NCBI GenBank assembly: GCA_015478945.1
Contig: JABUQX010148448.1
Coordinates: 1-20,046 of the forward strand
DNA: 20,046 nucleotides
Reading direction: 5' to 3'
Origin: Trachelipus rathkii
Lineage: Eukaryota > Arthropoda > Malacostraca > Isopoda > Trachelipodidae
The position numbers and the translations under genes are program-made. This document shows positions 18,500 through 20,046 of this stretch, piece after piece. The notes under the pieces were generated by a model. That model ran no database searches, was not told the DNA's origin, and was given only the letters and a program-made list of their open reading frames with translations. The first letter of the stretch is position 1, and each line of letters begins with the position of its first letter.

Positions 18500-19560
18500 A
18501 ATTTTGGTTCATGTTCTATTAACCATCCAGTCAGTTAATTTAGTTTCTTTTCCTTCAATGCATTCTGTTATTCCCACTATCTCTTTCTTATGAGCCCTAT
18601 TTATGTGTGGTATTATTTCCATACTTACTTTGTCTCGTCAGATGTAAATTCAAGCTATGTACGGATTCTTGTAAATTATTTGGTGTGCACGAAGGACTGT
18701 TTTCTTGTTACTGTATCTAAAGTACTCTTATTTCATACTGGTAAAAGTCCACAATTCCAAAACTGTATCTTATTACTGGTATTGCTATTACCTTGACCGC
18801 ATCAATTTTGCTTTCTGGTTTTAATTCAGTTTTTGGTATCATCTTCACTCTTCAAATGTATTCCTTTTTTATTCTCTTTCATAATTGTGTTTTCAATCTT
18901 GCCAGAATCCTCCGCTCCAAGGTATTTTTAAGTTTCTTCCTGTTCCAATTCTTTATTTTCCACGATGTTTTCGGCCTGTTTCTTTCTACATTTATTCATA
19001 ACCAGCAATGCACAATTTTCCAACCCAAAATCTATTCTGATCATGTCTGATGTCTGATGAAAAATCACTAGTCACCATTATTTGTCTTTCGGCTTCTCCT
19101 CTTGGCGAAAACCGCTTTATATCATTCATATAGAAGAGGTGAAAGATTCTCTTTTCCTTCTCTCTTCTTTTATTTAGTCGGCATCCATTTTTTTAAAATT
19201 ATTAATAAGGGTATTCAGTGGGGGTTAAGGGCCAATACAAAGAAAAGAGAGGACATTGAATCCCTTTGAAACATCCCTCTTTCAATTTTATATTTTGAGT
19301 TTTTATAACCACTTTAGGGGAGCTTTCAAATTAATTTTCCACATTTCTATCACCCTTCTCCATGAATCTTTGGATTTTCTCTTCAACTTTGAAGATGGTC
19401 AGTACATTCCTCAGCAATGAATGGGGTACAATATCTTACGCCTTTCTGTAATCAATCCAAGTCATCATACATAGATTCTTTTATCTTCAAGTAGTTTTCA
19501 TTATAAATTTATTTATCGGTAGATCTTCTTTTGTACCATAGGTATGGAATATTCAATACA
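18500..19560 (-). mobile_element. R4/Dong-type copy 5a, 5'-truncated RT and post-RT, minus strand
   Basis: Read downward from 19560: YGTKEDLPINKFIMK, CMMTWIDYRKA*DIVPHSLL (motif A, Asp kept, Tyr changed to a TAA), FKVEEKIQRFMEKGDRNVEN, GMFQRDSMSSLFF for motif B in a shifted frame, and HLFYMNDIKRFSP for motif C (19121-19132, first Asp to Asn). Then NRFWVGKL, PKTELKPESKIDAVKVIAIP, VIRYSFGIVDFYQYEIRVL, DTVTRKTVLRAHQIIYKNPY and AHKKEIVGITECIEGKETKL. The last blocks match the fragment at 103-405 more closely than C1, so at least two subfamilies are present. The 5' end is truncated in the RT and follows a GAT-repeat and a zinc-finger array; the 3' end stops at 18500 where copy 5b begins. Confidence 0.75.
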
Positions 19561-19977
19561 TCAATTTTGCTCTTCACTAATGATGATGATGATGACGATG
19601 CTGATGATGTTGATAATGATGATGACGACGATGATGATGTATTTCTATGTTTTAACATGTGAACCCTTAAACAACCTTGATAATTAGTATCATAGCTGCA
19701 TTTAGAACATTTATATAATTTTATATTTTCATGTATTAGCAACGTGTGATTTCTTAGGCTACTTTTAGTATTACATTCATATCTGCACTTAGAACATTTA
19801 TATAATTTTACATCCCCATGCCTTAGCATGTGGTGCTTCAATCCTCCTTTATATTTACTTGCAAAGCTGCACTCAGAACATTTAAATAATTTTAAATTTC
19901 TATGAATACGCATGTGAAGGTGTAAGCTAGCTTTTTTATTAGTTTCATGACTACACTCAGAACATTTAAATAATTTT

Positions 19978-19980
<3 letters not shown>
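19509..19980 (-). CDS. Four tandem C2H2 zinc fingers followed by a serine tract, open toward the window edge
   Basis: The minus-strand frame is open from the A-rich edge (about 19980) to the stop at 19509; ATG at 19911-19913 lies inside finger one, so the true start is missing. Fingers: KCSECSHETNKKASLHLH.., KCSECSFASKYKGGLKHH.., KCSKCRYECNTKSSLRNH.., KCSKCSYDTNYQGCLRVH... Spacing is C-X2-C-X12-H-X3/4-H with seven-residue linkers (RNLKLFK, GDVKLYK, ENIKLYK), the standard length but not the TGEKP sequence. All Cys and His ligands are intact, unlike the single fingers elsewhere. After MLKHRNT a Ser-rich tract encoded by GAT/GAC-type repeats follows, then an out-of-frame piece of the retrotransposon RT (about 19509-19575). 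It is best seen as a host zinc-finger array, possibly DNA-binding, interrupted by insertion; whether it is expressed is unknown. Confidence 0.75.
19580..19640. repeat. (GAT)n imperfect microsatellite encoding a serine tract
   Basis: About 20 units of GAT with GAC, GCT and GTT variants. On the minus strand it encodes the Ser-rich tract after the fourth finger. It lies exactly between the finger linker and the truncated RT. Confidence 0.85.
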
Positions 19981-20022
<42 letters not shown>

Positions 20023-20046
20023 TTTTTTTGTTTATTTTTTTTTTAT
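19981..20046. repeat. Poly(T) run at the right edge
   Basis: On the minus strand this reads as a long poly(A) followed by GAAAAATTATTTAAATGT, the start of a finger. This resembles the other A-rich element ends that abut fingers (730-751, 1215-1235), so it may be a retrotransposon tail; an assembly break at a homopolymer is equally possible. Confidence 0.7.

Noticed and set aside
736..19980. Zinc fingers as the element's own N-terminal domain in head-to-tail copies
   Set aside because: Fingers lie directly before truncated RT and RLE pieces as well as before full-length 5' ends, a stop (5700) separates the finger from the element start, and free arrays of three and four fingers exist. Host target DNA explains all of this better, though a test against genome copies is needed.
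1..20046. LTR retrotransposon, DNA transposase gene, CRISPR array or bacterial operon
   Set aside because: No long direct terminal repeats, integrase, transposase, spacer-repeat array or ribosome-binding-site-led gene clusters were found.

Overview
This is a eukaryotic, AT-rich, gene-poor window, almost certainly from an animal. The retrotransposon repertoire and the style of its C2H2 zinc fingers suggest an arthropod, but this is a family-level impression and I cannot name a species. No intact host gene is visible except a small open run of four zinc fingers at the right edge. Nearly everything else is decayed non-LTR retrotransposon sequence and simple repeats. Both ends of the window are homopolymer runs (poly-A at 1-71, poly-T at about 19981-20046), so the window looks like a contig broken at low-complexity DNA.

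Layout. Bases 100-10200 hold a chain of plus-strand copies of one non-LTR family. It has a reverse transcriptase (RT) and a C-terminal restriction-like endonuclease (RLE) of the R4/Dong type. The copies are a fragment (103-405, followed by an inverted piece), a 5'-truncated copy C0 (about 815-1228), a nearly full-length copy C1 (about 1359-5620), a copy broken in the RT (C2, 5702-8160), an RT piece (C3, 8161-9347), an RLE piece (C4, 9559-9990) and a last RT scrap (10000-10200). The mirror-image right part (16950-19560, minus strand) holds more pieces of the same family. Between them lie a roughly 240 bp foldback (MITE-like) repeat (10459-10697), TAA and TA microsatellites, a plus-strand Jockey/I-type element (11835-13590), a minus-strand RTE/CR1-type RT fragment (13606-14570), about 1 kb without recognisable content (14600-15580), and a minus-strand Jockey/I-type endonuclease/pre-RT fragment (15590-16600).

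The most notable pattern is that R4/Dong-type ends repeatedly abut C2H2 zinc-finger coding sequence of one kind (linker like H-Q-N-I-K-L-F-K-C). Where a copy has an intact 3' end (C0, C1 and the minus-strand copy), about 100-120 bp of 3' UTR is followed directly by the start of a finger (TTAAATGT...). Where a copy has a 5' end, whether full length (1359, 5702) or truncated (815, 9559, 17110 minus, 19640 minus), the DNA before it is the end of a finger (CATCAAAATATA-like). The simplest model is a family whose endonuclease prefers the linker DNA of a tandem, 84-bp-period zinc-finger array. Such an array would be a multicopy target used as others use rDNA or snRNA genes. I know of no described family with this target, but I cannot search. 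Two of the 5'-truncated insertions have also joined a finger in frame to the RLE domain (736-1122, open; 9493-9846, one stop), giving natural finger-endonuclease chimeric reading frames that are probably relics.
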